A stretch of 12,339 nucleotides of DNA. Origin: PALSA-607 sp036510735 (lineage in GTDB: Bacteria > Actinomycetota > Actinomycetes > Acidothermales > Acidothermaceae). The notes beneath the pieces are model-generated. The model saw nothing but the letters and a program-made list of their open reading frames with translations. It searched no databases and was not told where the DNA came from. The stretch spans positions 1 to 12,339 of the forward strand of contig DATCDK010000117.1 of the NCBI GenBank assembly GCA_036510735.1, written 5' to 3'. This document shows, in pieces, positions 1 through 6,919 of this stretch. The translations under genes were made by a program, and so were the position numbers. Numbering within the stretch: position 1 is the first letter of the stretch; every line of letters starts with the position of its first letter.

Positions 1-830
1 GATACGCGCAGTTGCTCGGGTCGCACCAGAACGGTGACCGGCCCGCTCGGCACATCGGCTCCCACCTGCACACCGCCCAGCACGCAACGAGCGACGCCCG
101 CATCGACATCCGCCGACAGCAAGTTGGCATCACCGAGATAGCGAGCAGCGGCGGCACTGATCGGCGTCCGATAAAGGTCTGCAGGGCTGCCATGGGCAAG
201 CGCGTGACCCTCATCGAGGATCACGACCTGATTGGCGAGCGACAGTGCTTCGTCCTGGTCGTGCGTAACGATGATGGACGGCGTTTGCGTTTCCGCGAGT
301 ACGCGAGCGATGTCGCGACGCATACTGACCCGCAAGCTCGCGTCGAGTGAGGAGAAGGGTTCGTCTAGCAGTACGAGCTTCGGGCGGATCGCGAGTGCGC
401 GCGCCAGGGCAACCCGCTGTTGCTGCCCGCCGGAGAGTTCGTGCGGGTAGCGGTGGCCGAGGCCGGTGAGTCCGACAAGGTCGAGTAGGTCCCCCGCCCG
501 GTCTCGATCCCCGCGGTCGAGTCCAAAGCTGATGTTGCGAATGGCGTCGAGGTGCGGGAAAAGCGCGCCGTCCTGAGGCACGTATCCGATCCCGCGCCGC
601 TCAGGTCTGACGTGCGTTCGCGCGTCGTCGACGACGTGGTCGCCGAGCATGATCGTGCCGGCATCGGGTCGATCAAATCCGGCAATGAGCCGCAGCAACG
701 TGGTCTTGCCGCTGCCCGACGGGCCGAGGATCGCCGTGATGAACGTGTCGGCGACCGTCAGAGTGAAGTCGGACAGGACCGGTGTCCCGTCGTAGCTCTT
801 TGACACTCCGCGGATCTCGACAGCGCTCAC
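1..830 (-). CDS. fbpC: Ferric iron ABC transporter ATP-binding protein, FbpC-like (partial, 3' end outside window)
   Basis: This is the ATPase that powers iron uptake through the neighbouring permease at the inner face of the membrane. The 276 visible codons show a Walker A GPSGSGKTT (residues 36-44), Q-loop glutamine near 86, signature LSGGQQQRV (132-140), Walker B LVLLDEP with its catalytic Glu157, D-loop SLD, and switch His190 in VTHD. After about residue 235 a TOBE-like C-terminal region begins (VLVRPEQLRV), as in FbpC/PotA-type importers, and the window cuts it. The start is GTG at 830, whose bases overlap the fbpB stop (GTGA), so translation is probably coupled. The iron assignment rests on the operon (fbpA, iron box) rather than on the ATPase itself. 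No lesion is visible. Confidence 0.9.
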   Translation of the reverse strand, partial: MSAVEIRGVSKSYDGTPVLSDFTLTVADTFITAILGPSGSGKTTLLRLIAGFDRPDAGTIMLGDHVVDDARTHVRPERRGIGYVPQDGALFPHLDAIRNISFGLDRGDRDRAGDLLDLVGLTGLGHRYPHELSGGQQQRVALARALAIRPKLVLLDEPFSSLDASLRVSMRRDIARVLAETQTPSIIVTHDQDEALSLANQVVILDEGHALAHGSPADLYRTPISAAAARYLGDANLLSADVDAGVARCVLGGVQVGADVPSGPVTVLVRPEQLRV

Positions 831-2449
831 GTCGCGGGTTCCAATGCGGCAGGCCGCGAATATTGCTCCGTGGCGAGCCGCGAGTATCGTTCACGGTCGA
901 ACCACAGGCCGAGCAACGCGCCCGGCACTGCGGCAAGCGCGATGATGACCAACGCGTATGGAGCCGCCGCGCCGTACGCGGCTTCGCTTTGATACCTCCA
1001 AAACTGGGTCGCCAATGTATGCACGCCGGTCGGCGCGAGCACAAGAGTCGCGGTCAGCTCGGTCGTCGCAGTAAGGAATACCAAGCAGAAGCCTGCGAGC
1101 AATCCGGGCGCGATCAATGGCAAGGTCACGCGGGCGAACACCGCAGCCGGACCGCTGCCCAGTGATCGGGCGATATCGCCAAGTCTTGGGGGAGCTTGCA
1201 CGACCGAGACTTTGACACACACGAGGGCGAGCGGGAAATGCAGGATCGCGTACGCAGCAACCAGCAGGAGGCTGGTCTGGTACAGCGGGTATGCGTAACG
1301 GATCGAGAAGAAGACAAGACTGAGCGCGATTACGACCCCGGGCAGCGACTGGGTGAGGTAGGTGCTCCGCTCGATCAACCGGCGGGCCGTCGATGCCCGA
1401 CGCACCGCCATGATCGCGACCGGTAGCGCGAGTGCGACGGCGACCACTGCGCCCAGCGCGCTGTAATCGACGGTCGCCCACGTCGCCTTGCCGACCGTCG
1501 CTGCCGCCGGCAACGTGCTGCGCTCACTGCGTTGCATCCAGTAGATGAGGGTGCCGATTGGCACGCCCACCGCGAGCGCGATCAGCGCACTCAGTGCCGC
1601 CAGAACCGGGGCCGCCCCGTAGCCCAGCTGGCGACGTCGCGCCAGCCGCGCCGCTTGAGACGCCGTACGACTGACTCGTCCTCGTCGACCGATCCGCGAT
1701 TCACCAGTGAGCACCAGCAAACCAAGAAGCACCAGCGGCACCGACAGTGCAGACGCTGCGGCTTGGTCGAACTGGAACTCGGTGAAGATCTCGGTGGTGA
1801 ACGTCTGGAAGTGCACGATCTCGAATGCGCCGTACTCCGACAGCAACGTCAGGACGACGACGAGCGAGCCTCCGATCAACGCCGGACGGATCTGCGGAAC
1901 CGTCACCCGCATGAACGTTGCGGCCCGTCCGAGACCAAGGCTGCGCGCCACCTCGTCGACGCCAGGGTCCGCGCGACGCAATGCGGCAGCGACGGGAAGA
2001 TAGATCAGCGGGTACGTCGACAACGTCATGACCAGCGCGGCGGCCCACAACCCCGTAAAGGTCGGTCTGATCGAGTGCCATGCGTAGCCAGCAACAAAGT
2101 CAGGGACGGCGATCGGCAAGACCAGCAAAACGGTCCACAACCTGCGCAACGGCAGGGCGCAGCGTTCCGTGCACCATGCGGCGGCCGTCCCGAGAACAGC
2201 CGCGGCGGTGACTACGACGACCGACAGCTCGACAGTGTTGACCAGCAACCGCTGTGACCGTGCTCGAAAAAGAACCCGGTGGATTTCGGTCCACCCGGCC
2301 TGGCGAGCGTCGAGCCCAACGAGCACGAGTGGGGATAGCAGGCCGAGCGCGATCACGATGCTGACGTAAACCAACCAGCCCGCGCGGCCGCGGCGTGCAC
2401 GGAGCGCACGTAGCGGGGCCGGGGTGGCGGTGGCTGTTGAGCTCGTCAT
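827..2449 (-). CDS. fbpB: Ferric iron ABC transporter permease, fused two-domain FbpB-like
   Basis: This 540-residue integral membrane protein should form the whole channel of the iron importer. It has two homologous permease halves, which is the usual FbpB arrangement. Each half carries an EAA-type loop that docks the ATPase: EVARSLGLGRAATFMRVTVP around residues 166-185 and DIARSLGSGPAAVFARVTLP around 425-444. Long hydrophobic segments run throughout, and about twelve membrane spans are expected for the family. The central linker near 255-275 is Arg-rich (RIGRRGRVSRT) and probably cytoplasmic. The ATG at 2449 has an upstream GAGAGG motif. The gene starts 23 bp after fbpA and overlaps fbpC by 4 bp, so the three form one operon. 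Substrate is inferred from fbpA and the iron box; thiamine or other small-ion permeases of the same superfamily are the alternative. Confidence 0.9.
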   Translation of the reverse strand: MTSSTATATPAPLRALRARRGRAGWLVYVSIVIALGLLSPLVLVGLDARQAGWTEIHRVLFRARSQRLLVNTVELSVVVVTAAAVLGTAAAWCTERCALPLRRLWTVLLVLPIAVPDFVAGYAWHSIRPTFTGLWAAALVMTLSTYPLIYLPVAAALRRADPGVDEVARSLGLGRAATFMRVTVPQIRPALIGGSLVVVLTLLSEYGAFEIVHFQTFTTEIFTEFQFDQAAASALSVPLVLLGLLVLTGESRIGRRGRVSRTASQAARLARRRQLGYGAAPVLAALSALIALAVGVPIGTLIYWMQRSERSTLPAAATVGKATWATVDYSALGAVVAVALALPVAIMAVRRASTARRLIERSTYLTQSLPGVVIALSLVFFSIRYAYPLYQTSLLLVAAYAILHFPLALVCVKVSVVQAPPRLGDIARSLGSGPAAVFARVTLPLIAPGLLAGFCLVFLTATTELTATLVLAPTGVHTLATQFWRYQSEAAYGAAAPYALVIIALAAVPGALLGLWFDRERYSRLATEQYSRPAALEPAT

Positions 2450-2472
2450 GATCCTCTCAGATTGTCGCGGAT

Positions 2473-3519
2473 CTAGAGGAGCTGCGCCTCTTGCAGCAGC
2501 GTCTTGGCGTCGTCGCCGGTACCGAGGTCGGCCACGCTGAACGAGTTCGGCACCAACGAAGCGAACGGCGGGAGCTCGGGGTTCGCCGCCACATGGTCGC
2601 CGATCGGGTACTCAAAGCTGTCGCCGTGCGCGAGGATTGTCTGCCCGGCCGCACTGGTGAGGAACGCGACGAACTTCTGCGCCGCCGCTTGGTGCTTGCT
2701 CGACTTCAGGATCCCGGCACCAGAGATGTCGAGGACGTAGCCGGGATCGTGCGGCGCGAAGAACGAAAGCGCGGCGTGTACCGCGGGCTTTCCGATCTCG
2801 GCTTGCAGTCGATAGAAGTAGTAGTGATTGATCAGACCCATGTCGTTGGTGCCCTTGTTCACATCGCTCACGACCGTTTCGTTGTCAGGGATGGTGTCGT
2901 TCGGGGCGGCATTACTCCTCAGGCCCTTCAGCCACGTCAAGGCCTTGGCGTCGCCGTAGGCCTTGGCGACGGAGCTCACGATCGGCCAGAAGTCGGTCTC
3001 GGCGGGCGCTAGCTCGAGCTTGCCCTTCCACTGCGGGTCGGCGAGCTCAAGGATCGAGGTCGGCAACTGCGAGGCCTTGAGCTTGTCGCTGTTGTACACC
3101 AGCACCGACACCCGTGCGGACACTCCGATCCAGTCGCCCGTCGAAGCACTGTCGGCGGCCGGCACCTGCTGCAGAGTCGCGGCGTCAATCGGAGCGAGCA
3201 GATGTTTCTGATCGAGCTGGGCTAGCCACGGGGAGTTCTCGGTATAGAAGACATCTGCAGGCGACTTGGAGCCCTCTTGCTGCAGCTGCGCCGTCAAGAC
3301 GTCCTCGCCGTCGCTTCGCACCTTGACCTTGATGCCGGTCTGCTGGGTGAAGGCGGTGATCAGTGCGTCGGTGGTCTGCTCGTGTTGGGCGTTGTAGAGC
3401 GTGATGGTCTGCGACCCGCTGCCACTGCCGCTGCCCGTCGATGTCGAGCAGCCGGTCGCTACGAGTGCGGCGACCGCACCGGCCGCCAGGCATCGCAGCG
3501 CGAGGTTCGTGTTCCGCAT
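2473..3519 (-). CDS. fbpA: Iron(III) ABC transporter substrate-binding lipoprotein, FbpA-like
   Basis: This 348-residue extracytoplasmic binding protein captures ferric iron and hands it to FbpB. It starts with a lipoprotein signal: RNTN, a hydrophobic stretch, then lipobox LVATGC with lipidated Cys24, followed by a flexible Ser/Gly linker. The mature domain begins QTITLYNAQHEQ and continues with SPADVFYTENSPWLAQL, typical of the FbpA/SfuA family. The iron-ligand tyrosine cluster is visible as INHYYFYRL (Tyr233, Tyr234, Tyr236), and the family's C-terminal region closes with a run of PIGDH and ANPELPPF. The ATG at 3519 has GGAG about 10 bases upstream. It is the first gene of the fbpABC operon, and the iron box lies 22 bp upstream of its start, so it is expected to be repressed when iron is plentiful. 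Confidence 0.9.
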   Translation of the reverse strand: MRNTNLALRCLAAGAVAALVATGCSTSTGSGSGSGSQTITLYNAQHEQTTDALITAFTQQTGIKVKVRSDGEDVLTAQLQQEGSKSPADVFYTENSPWLAQLDQKHLLAPIDAATLQQVPAADSASTGDWIGVSARVSVLVYNSDKLKASQLPTSILELADPQWKGKLELAPAETDFWPIVSSVAKAYGDAKALTWLKGLRSNAAPNDTIPDNETVVSDVNKGTNDMGLINHYYFYRLQAEIGKPAVHAALSFFAPHDPGYVLDISGAGILKSSKHQAAAQKFVAFLTSAAGQTILAHGDSFEYPIGDHVAANPELPPFASLVPNSFSVADLGTGDDAKTLLQEAQLL

Positions 3520-3540
3520 GGTCGCCGCTCCGTGTGACAG

Positions 3541-3559
3541 TTAGGTAAGCCTTACCTTA
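3541..3559. promoter_or_regulatory. DtxR/IdeR-type iron box upstream of fbpA
   Basis: TTAGGTAAGCCTTACCTTA matches the known 19-bp DtxR/IdeR consensus TTAGGTTAGSCTAACCTAA at 16 of 19 positions. It is a near-perfect palindrome: eight of nine base pairs around the central C. It lies 22 bp upstream of the fbpA ATG and overlaps the likely -10/start region, the classical position for iron-dependent repression. No such box is seen at the other genes of the window. Confidence 0.85.
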
Positions 3560-3584
3560 ATGTCAGCGCCATGCCCTGCGTCAA
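3556..3584 (-). promoter_or_regulatory. Candidate fbpA promoter
   Basis: On the minus strand TTGACG (3584-3579) is a good -35 hexamer. Possible -10 elements follow at CATTAA (16-base spacer) or TAAGGT (19-base spacer). Either one abuts or overlaps the iron box, which fits repression by occlusion. The exact -10 cannot be chosen by eye. Confidence 0.45.
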
Positions 3585-3624
3585 ATCGGTGAGTCAGGCA
3601 GCTCAGACCGGTCGACCTCTTTCA

Positions 3625-3658
3625 TGTCATAGGCACATGATATCGTGTTCGCATGACA
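3625..3658. promoter_or_regulatory. Promoter/operator candidate of nucleotidyltransferase copy 1
   Basis: TGTCAT (3625-3630) and ATGACA (3653-3658) form an inverted repeat that brackets a GATATC -10-like element (3639-3644). The right arm contains the start codon itself. No Shine-Dalgarno sequence precedes the ATG, so a leaderless transcript starting at or next to it is likely. The arms could bind the protein's own winged-helix domain; that is inference. Confidence 0.35.
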
Positions 3659-4240
3659 CGAAACGCTTCGGTGCTCGCACCGGTGCTGCGGAGCGAAACA
3701 CAAGCCCGCCTGCTGGCAGCAGTGCTGCTACACCCAGACAGGGAAGCAAGCATCGCCGACCTCGCACGCGAGACCGGCAGCGACCCTGGCAACCTGCACG
3801 CAGAGGTTGAGCGCCTCGTCCAAGCCGGCATCCTCACGGACCGCCGAGCTGGGCGCACGCGATTGCTGCGTGCCGGCACCAGCGCGCTCATCGGCCCGCT
3901 GGCGAACCTGCTCCTCCTCGGCTACGGGCCCAAGACCGTCGTCGAGACCGCGCTGCGCGGCATTCCTGGAGTAGAGCAGGCTTTCATCGCCGGCTCCTGG
4001 GCTGCGCGGTACGAGGGCCAGCCTGGCGCCTTTCCCCACGATGTCGATGTCATCGTGGTGGGTAAGCCCGACCGCGACGACGTCACCGAGGCGGTCGTCG
4101 AGGCGCTGCGCGCTATCGGGCACGACGGCCAAGTGATCTTTCGGAGCCCCTCAGCCTGGCGCGACCCGAAGGACGCGTTCACCCGCACTGCCAAGCAGCG
4201 CCCCGTCGTCGAGCTGACAATCGGAGCCGTTCATGCCTAG
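3653..4240 (+). CDS. Winged-helix DNA-binding protein fused to a nucleotidyltransferase domain, MNT-type antitoxin (copy 1)
   Basis: This 195-residue protein has two parts. Residues about 12-75 form an ArsR/MarR-like winged helix (QARLLAAVLLHP, IADLARETGSDPGNLHAEVE, then a basic wing RRAGRTRLLRAG). Residues about 95-190 form a minimal nucleotidyltransferase with GSW (114-116) and, 14 residues on, DVD (130-132), which carries the metal-binding acidic pair. In MNT/HEPN modules such a domain inactivates the HEPN RNase toxin, in characterised cases by adding AMP groups. The winged helix suggests that it also represses its own promoter. A partner gene starts inside its last codons (ATG at 4233) but is broken here, so this copy may be an orphan. 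It differs from the copy at 11599 at about 10 of 195 residues. The antitoxin role is inference; the fold assignment is stronger. Confidence 0.75.
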   Translation: MTRNASVLAPVLRSETQARLLAAVLLHPDREASIADLARETGSDPGNLHAEVERLVQAGILTDRRAGRTRLLRAGTSALIGPLANLLLLGYGPKTVVETALRGIPGVEQAFIAGSWAARYEGQPGAFPHDVDVIVVGKPDRDDVTEAVVEALRAIGHDGQVIFRSPSAWRDPKDAFTRTAKQRPVVELTIGAVHA

Positions 4241-4337
4241 CTGGCCGACCGGCGTCGAGACGAACACTGCCGTCGTCCGCACCCTGCATGCAGTGGCCGA
4301 GCAGCTGGTCGACGCCCTTCCAGTCTTCACCGATTGA
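4233..4337 (+). pseudogene. Broken HEPN-like partner gene, copy 1
   Basis: An ATG at 4233 overlaps the end of the nucleotidyltransferase gene, exactly as in the downstream copy. The first ten codons (MPSWPTGVET) match the intact copy (MASWPTGIET). After base 4263 the sequence is unrelated, and the frame ends at TGA 4335-4337 after 34 codons. The HEPN-like body of the protein is therefore missing. This marks a recombination or deletion breakpoint between the repeat unit and the left arm of attachment site 1. Confidence 0.6.
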
Positions 4338-4388
4338 CGACAACCATGCGAGCTCCCCATCTTCACGAGCGACGAGCCACCACGGCCG

Positions 4389-4463
4389 GTCGAAATGTCG
4401 GCGATCGTGCCGCGCAAAATCAAGGCCCCTAACAGCTTTCGTGCCCACATCGTGCCCACCTAA
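4389..4463 (+). pseudogene. Possible 3' remnant of a tyrosine integrase gene
   Basis: The frame reads VEMSAIVPRKIKAP and ends at TAA 4461-4463. It resembles the end of the integrase fragment near attachment site 2 (ESVAAIVPRAVPA). The two also share CGATCGTGCCGCGC at the DNA level and sit at the same kind of position, with the first arm repeats inside or next to the integrase tail. Only about 24 codons remain and no catalytic residue is present, so the assignment is tentative. Confidence 0.35.
4441..4459. repeat. Arm-type repeat pair, left of attachment site 1
   Basis: Two copies of GTGCCCAC (4441-4448 and 4452-4459) repeat at exactly 11 bp, one helical turn. Sixty bases separate the last copy from the tRNA-derived core. 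The same spacing is seen on the left of site 2. This is what arm-type integrase binding sites look like; the binding itself is inferred. Confidence 0.6.
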
Positions 4464-4519
4464 CGACAAATCGGACAGGGCAACGGGTGGGGTCTCACAC
4501 ATCGGTGCCGGTCAGGGTG

Positions 4520-4563
4520 GGTGGGGCGACTGGGGCTCGAACCCAGGACCGACGGATTATGAG
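4520..4563 (-). other. Attachment site 1 core: 3' half of a tRNA (anticodon CAU)
   Basis: On the minus strand this 44-bp block reads as the anticodon loop CTCATAA, the 3' anticodon strand, a short variable loop, the T arm (stem CTGGG, loop TTCGAGC, stem CCCAG) and a 3' acceptor strand. No 5' half of a tRNA precedes it, so it is a tRNA 3' fragment, not a functional gene. The same block recurs at 11338-11381 with one difference (A/G in the acceptor strand). Integrases of actinobacterial elements commonly use such tRNA 3' ends as crossover sites. The CAU anticodon means Met or the lysidine-type Ile tRNA. Confidence 0.8.
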
Positions 4564-4617
4564 TGCTCAAGAAGCCGCGTTGGGCGATGCCGAGTGATGC
4601 CGCTACATGCCAAGTTT

Positions 4618-4634
4618 CCCTTACAGGATAAGGG
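4618..4634. repeat. Small palindrome 55 bp from attachment core 1
   Basis: CCCTTA and TAAGGG form a perfect 6-bp inverted repeat around a 5-base loop. A related element (CCTT...AAGG, both followed by TTCGTG a few bases on) lies at the same distance from core 2. It could be a further protein site of the recombination complex. There is no T-run next to it, so it does not read as a terminator. Confidence 0.4.
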
Positions 4635-4683
4635 AATTCGTGCCGGACGCTGTCAGACCATATCCGCTCGGTTTCGCGCGTTT

Positions 4684-4702
4684 GTGCCCGCCTTGTGCCC
4701 GC
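4684..4702. repeat. Arm-type repeat pair, right of attachment site 1
   Basis: GTGCCCGC occurs at 4684-4691 and 4695-4702, again 11 bp apart, 120 bases right of the core. The variant GTGCCCGC replaces the GTGCCCAC seen on the left. Together with the left pair it gives this site arms on both sides. Confidence 0.6.
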
Positions 4703-4785
4703 CCCGCTGACCCGTTCTGTGACCACTCGGCGGCGACTCCAAGATCGACTATGAGCTGTCGCACTATTGGCTGGAGCGCATGCGG

Positions 4786-5811
4786 CTACAGGTGAGAGCC
4801 GGTCGGACTGGTGTGGATGTTGGCGGCGGTGAGTCGGCCGATGTAGGTGAGCAGATGTTGTTCGGCATGGTGCGCGAGGTCGTGGGCTTCGCTAACAGTT
4901 AGGCCGGGGTTCACGTCGATGTCGGCCTCGGCGCGCAGGGTGTGCCCAATCCAACGGATCCGGAGGTCACGCACGGCGTCGACACCTTCGACGGTATTGA
5001 TCGCGGCGGTGGCTTGGTCCACGAGGGCGGGATCGACGGCGTCCATCAACCGTGCTCCTACTTGCCGGACGGCGGAGCGCAGCACACCAAGGATCGCGAT
5101 CGTGATCAGCAGCCCGACTACCGGATCAGCCCACCGCCAGCCCAGTGCAACACCACCGGCACCAAGCAACACCGCCAAGCTAGTGAAGCCGTCTGTGCGC
5201 GCGTGCAGCCCGTCGGCAACAAGAGCCGCGGACCCGATCTGGCGGCCCACCCGGATGCGGTAGCGGGCCACGATCTCATTGCCGGCGAATCCGATGACGG
5301 CCGCACCGGCCACGATCCACAGGTGGGTGACGGTGCGTGGATGGATCAGCCGAGTGACAGCCTCGTAGCACGCGAGCGCACTGGACAGCGCGATCATCGC
5401 AATCACGAACAAGCCACCGAGGTCTTCCGCGCGGCCATAGCCGTAGGTGTAGCGCTTGGTCGCGGGCCGGCGCGCCAACGCAAACGCGACGAGCAACGGA
5501 ACGGCGGTCAACGCGTCCGCGACGTTGTGCAATGTGTCACCGAGCAGCGCCACCGAGCCGGACAGCACCACCACGATCGCCTGAACACCGGCTGTTAGGC
5601 CCAGGCCGACGAGGCTGATCAGCAACGCCCGGCGCCCGGCGCTGTCTGCTTCGAGTGCGTCGTCGATCTGGTCAGCCGCGTCATGGGAATGCCCACCCAC
5701 AAACTCCGCTACCTCGTGGATCACTCGGCCCCACCAGCCGTCGGGATGATCGTCGTCATGGTGCTCGGGCTCTGACGTCAAGGGCCTCGCGGCATCTAGT
5801 AGGTGACCCAT
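4786..5811 (-). CDS. Cation diffusion facilitator (CDF) family divalent metal exporter, CzcD-like
   Basis: This membrane antiporter should export a divalent metal (Zn, Co, Cd or Ni) in exchange for protons. Numbering from the ATG at 5811 (341 residues), the metal site motifs of the family are present as HNVAD (His95-Asp99, membrane segment 2) and HARTD (His203-Asp207, segment 5). About six hydrophobic segments lie between residues 62 and 260, followed by a cytoplasmic domain (EGVDAVRDLRIRWIG, then EADIDVNPGLTVSEAHDLAHH). The N-terminus is rich in His and Asp (EHHDDDHPD, HSHD), probably metal-collecting. The ATG at 5811 is preferred because GAGAGG sits eight bases upstream; an in-frame ATG at 5832 would add seven residues with a poor ribosome site. 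It is divergent from a metal-sensing repressor, which suggests its control. The metal cannot be named from sequence. Confidence 0.88.
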   Translation of the reverse strand: MGHLLDAARPLTSEPEHHDDDHPDGWWGRVIHEVAEFVGGHSHDAADQIDDALEADSAGRRALLISLVGLGLTAGVQAIVVVLSGSVALLGDTLHNVADALTAVPLLVAFALARRPATKRYTYGYGRAEDLGGLFVIAMIALSSALACYEAVTRLIHPRTVTHLWIVAGAAVIGFAGNEIVARYRIRVGRQIGSAALVADGLHARTDGFTSLAVLLGAGGVALGWRWADPVVGLLITIAILGVLRSAVRQVGARLMDAVDPALVDQATAAINTVEGVDAVRDLRIRWIGHTLRAEADIDVNPGLTVSEAHDLAHHAEQHLLTYIGRLTAANIHTSPTGSHL

Positions 5812-5861
5812 GGCCGCATCCTCTCGTCGCATTGCATAGCTTAAGCCTAGGCGTTATATGC

Positions 5862-5880
5862 GAATACGTGAATACGTGAA
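5862..5880. promoter_or_regulatory. Tandem repeat in the CDF/repressor divergent promoter, candidate operator
   Basis: GAATACGT occurs twice in direct tandem (5862-5869 and 5870-5877) and is followed by a third GAA. It lies in the 91-bp gap between the two divergent starts, next to the AT-rich TTATATG. A TAGGCT hexamer at 5891-5896 could be the -10 of the repressor gene, which would make its message leaderless. ArsR-family operators are usually inverted repeats, so this direct repeat is only a candidate. Confidence 0.35.
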
Positions 5881-5902
5881 GGTGAACGGATAGGCTGCAC
5901 GC

Positions 5903-6268
5903 ATGGTGACTGCGAAACCCAAGAGTCCCCGGACTGCCGTGCCGACCCATGGAATCGAACCGAGCGCTGCACAGGTCAACGCCGCGGTGATGTCATTCGC
6001 CTTGCTAGCTGACCCAACGCGAGTGCGCATCCTGTGGGCACTTCGTGACAACGAATCCGACGTGGCCACCCTCGCGGCAACCGCCGGCTGCCGGCCGACC
6101 GTCGCAAGTCAACATCTGTCCAAACTGCGCTTTGCCGGCCTCGTGGAAGGCACCCGCGACGGCCGACGCGTTGTGTACCGCCTGCGCGGTGCCCACGTAC
6201 GAAACCTGCTCACCGAAGCTCTCTTTCACGCCGACCACCACGTCAGTGGTCAACCCATCCACAACTGA
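5903..6268 (+). CDS. ArsR/SmtB-family metal-sensing repressor, NmtR/KmtR-like
   Basis: This 121-residue winged-helix repressor should release DNA when it binds a transition metal. The core LADPTRVRILWALRD (residues 35-49) and recognition helix TVASQHLSKLRFAGLV (66-81) are typical. There is no Cys in the recognition helix or its approach, so it is not an arsenite sensor. The C-terminal helix reads GAHVRNLLTEALFHADHH (96-113). By comparison with the NmtR alpha-5 site (Asp-x-His...His-x-x-His), His98, His109 and His112 are kept, but the Asp position is Gly96; the C-terminus offers His113 and His120. It is divergent from the CDF exporter by 91 bp and most likely represses that gene and itself. 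Ni/Co (as for mycobacterial KmtR/NmtR) or Zn are the candidate ligands. Confidence 0.82.
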   Translation: MVTAKPKSPRTAVPTHGIEPSAAQVNAAVMSFALLADPTRVRILWALRDNESDVATLAATAGCRPTVASQHLSKLRFAGLVEGTRDGRRVVYRLRGAHVRNLLTEALFHADHHVSGQPIHN

Positions 6269-6525
6269 ACGCGTCCAGCGGCTAGCGACGCGATCAAGAT
6301 TGCTGCGCGACCAGCCGTTCCCGGGGTCGGTCGTGGAGCGTTAGGTCCACACGCAAAGCCACATCAGCACCTCCGCGGACACGCTAACCGCCATGCCGCA
6401 GGCCGCCGGTGCACCAGTCAGACGTGTGGACAACAACAGGACCCTCGTGACCTGTGCGCGAGATTCGCCGCCGCTGCGGGCCAGCTCGAACGTCGTGTAC
6501 GTGACGTGTCGCCCGGTGGATCGAC
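6269..6525. other. Intergenic region between two ArsR-family genes
   Basis: These 257 bases lie between the convergent metal-sensor and arsR genes. No convincing coding frame, RNA gene, hairpin terminator or repeat was seen. A frame through 6393-6632 lacks a ribosome site and runs antisense into arsR. Confidence 0.4.
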
Positions 6526-6906
6526 CTAGATCGATTCGTCAAACGTGGGGCTATGGAGTGTGTCCGCCAGGGTGTTCAGCGCGGCTTGTTCGACGCGGTA
6601 GTACGCCCATTTGCCGCGCTGCTCGCGAGTGATGAGCCCGGCTTCGACCAGCTGTTTGAGGTGGTGGGAAACCGTGGGCTGGGACAACCCGACGGGGTCG
6701 GTGAGGTCGCACACGCAGGCTTCGCCATCGGTGTGCGCGGCGATCAGGGAGAGCAGGCGCACCCGCGTCGGGTCGCCGAGTGCCCGGAAAATCCGCGCCA
6801 GCGCTTCAGCTGTCGCGGTGTCGAGCACGCCGCCGGTGACCGGATTACAGCAAGCCACGAACGCGTCTGAGAGAACCGGCAATCGCGTTCCGACGAGAGT
6901 GGCCAT
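6526..6906 (-). CDS. arsR: Arsenite-responsive ArsR repressor (Corynebacterium ArsR-like)
   Basis: The ATG at 6906 gives 126 residues. An in-frame extension to 7029 would run through the operator and into arsM, so it is rejected. The winged helix is complete: IFRALGDPTRVRLLSLIAAH (residues 39-58), recognition helix GLSQPTVSHHLKQLVEAGL, wing REQRGKWAYYRV. Three or four thiols form the likely As(III) site: the N-terminal pair Cys19-Cys20 (AFVACCNP) and Cys64/Cys66 at the start of the recognition region (EACVCDL). The arrangement matches Corynebacterium glutamicum ArsR, which uses Cys15, Cys16 and Cys55. The gene is divergent from arsM and shares a 26-bp palindromic operator with it, so it should control both. 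Confidence 0.88.
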   Translation of the reverse strand: MATLVGTRLPVLSDAFVACCNPVTGGVLDTATAEALARIFRALGDPTRVRLLSLIAAHTDGEACVCDLTDPVGLSQPTVSHHLKQLVEAGLITREQRGKWAYYRVEQAALNTLADTLHSPTFDESI

Positions 6907-6919
6907 GTCCCGAGTGTGC

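Larger units (their letters stand above)
3616..4263. repeat. Long direct repeat, copy 1 (nucleotidyltransferase unit)
   Basis: These 648 bases align without visible indels to 11562-12209, 7,946 bp downstream and in the same orientation. The repeat holds the promoter region, the complete HTH-nucleotidyltransferase gene and the first ten codons of the partner gene. Weaker similarity (CTCAGACCG) extends about 13 bases further upstream. To the left the sequence becomes the fbp promoter. To the right it diverges abruptly after GAGACGA. Confidence 0.9.

Noticed and set aside
1532..2257. Plus-strand 241-codon frame inside fbpB
   Set aside because: Its Arg/Gln/Asp-rich translation is typical of the antisense of a hydrophobic permease gene, and fbpB is clearly coding.
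4179..4502. Minus-strand frame with a protein-like stretch (PWWLVAREDGELAWLSSIG)
   Set aside because: It runs antisense through the conserved end of the nucleotidyltransferase gene, has no clear ribosome site, and spans a recombination breakpoint. A decayed gene in 4264-4390 cannot be excluded but is not supported.
4520..4563. Functional tRNA-Met/Ile gene
   Set aside because: Only the anticodon loop to acceptor 3' strand is present. The sequence beyond the anticodon loop has no D arm or 5' acceptor strand; the same holds for 11338-11381.
4618..4634. Rho-independent terminator for the CDF gene
   Set aside because: The palindrome has no following T-run in either direction and lies more than 150 bp past the CDF stop. 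Its conserved distance from the core fits a recombination-site element better.
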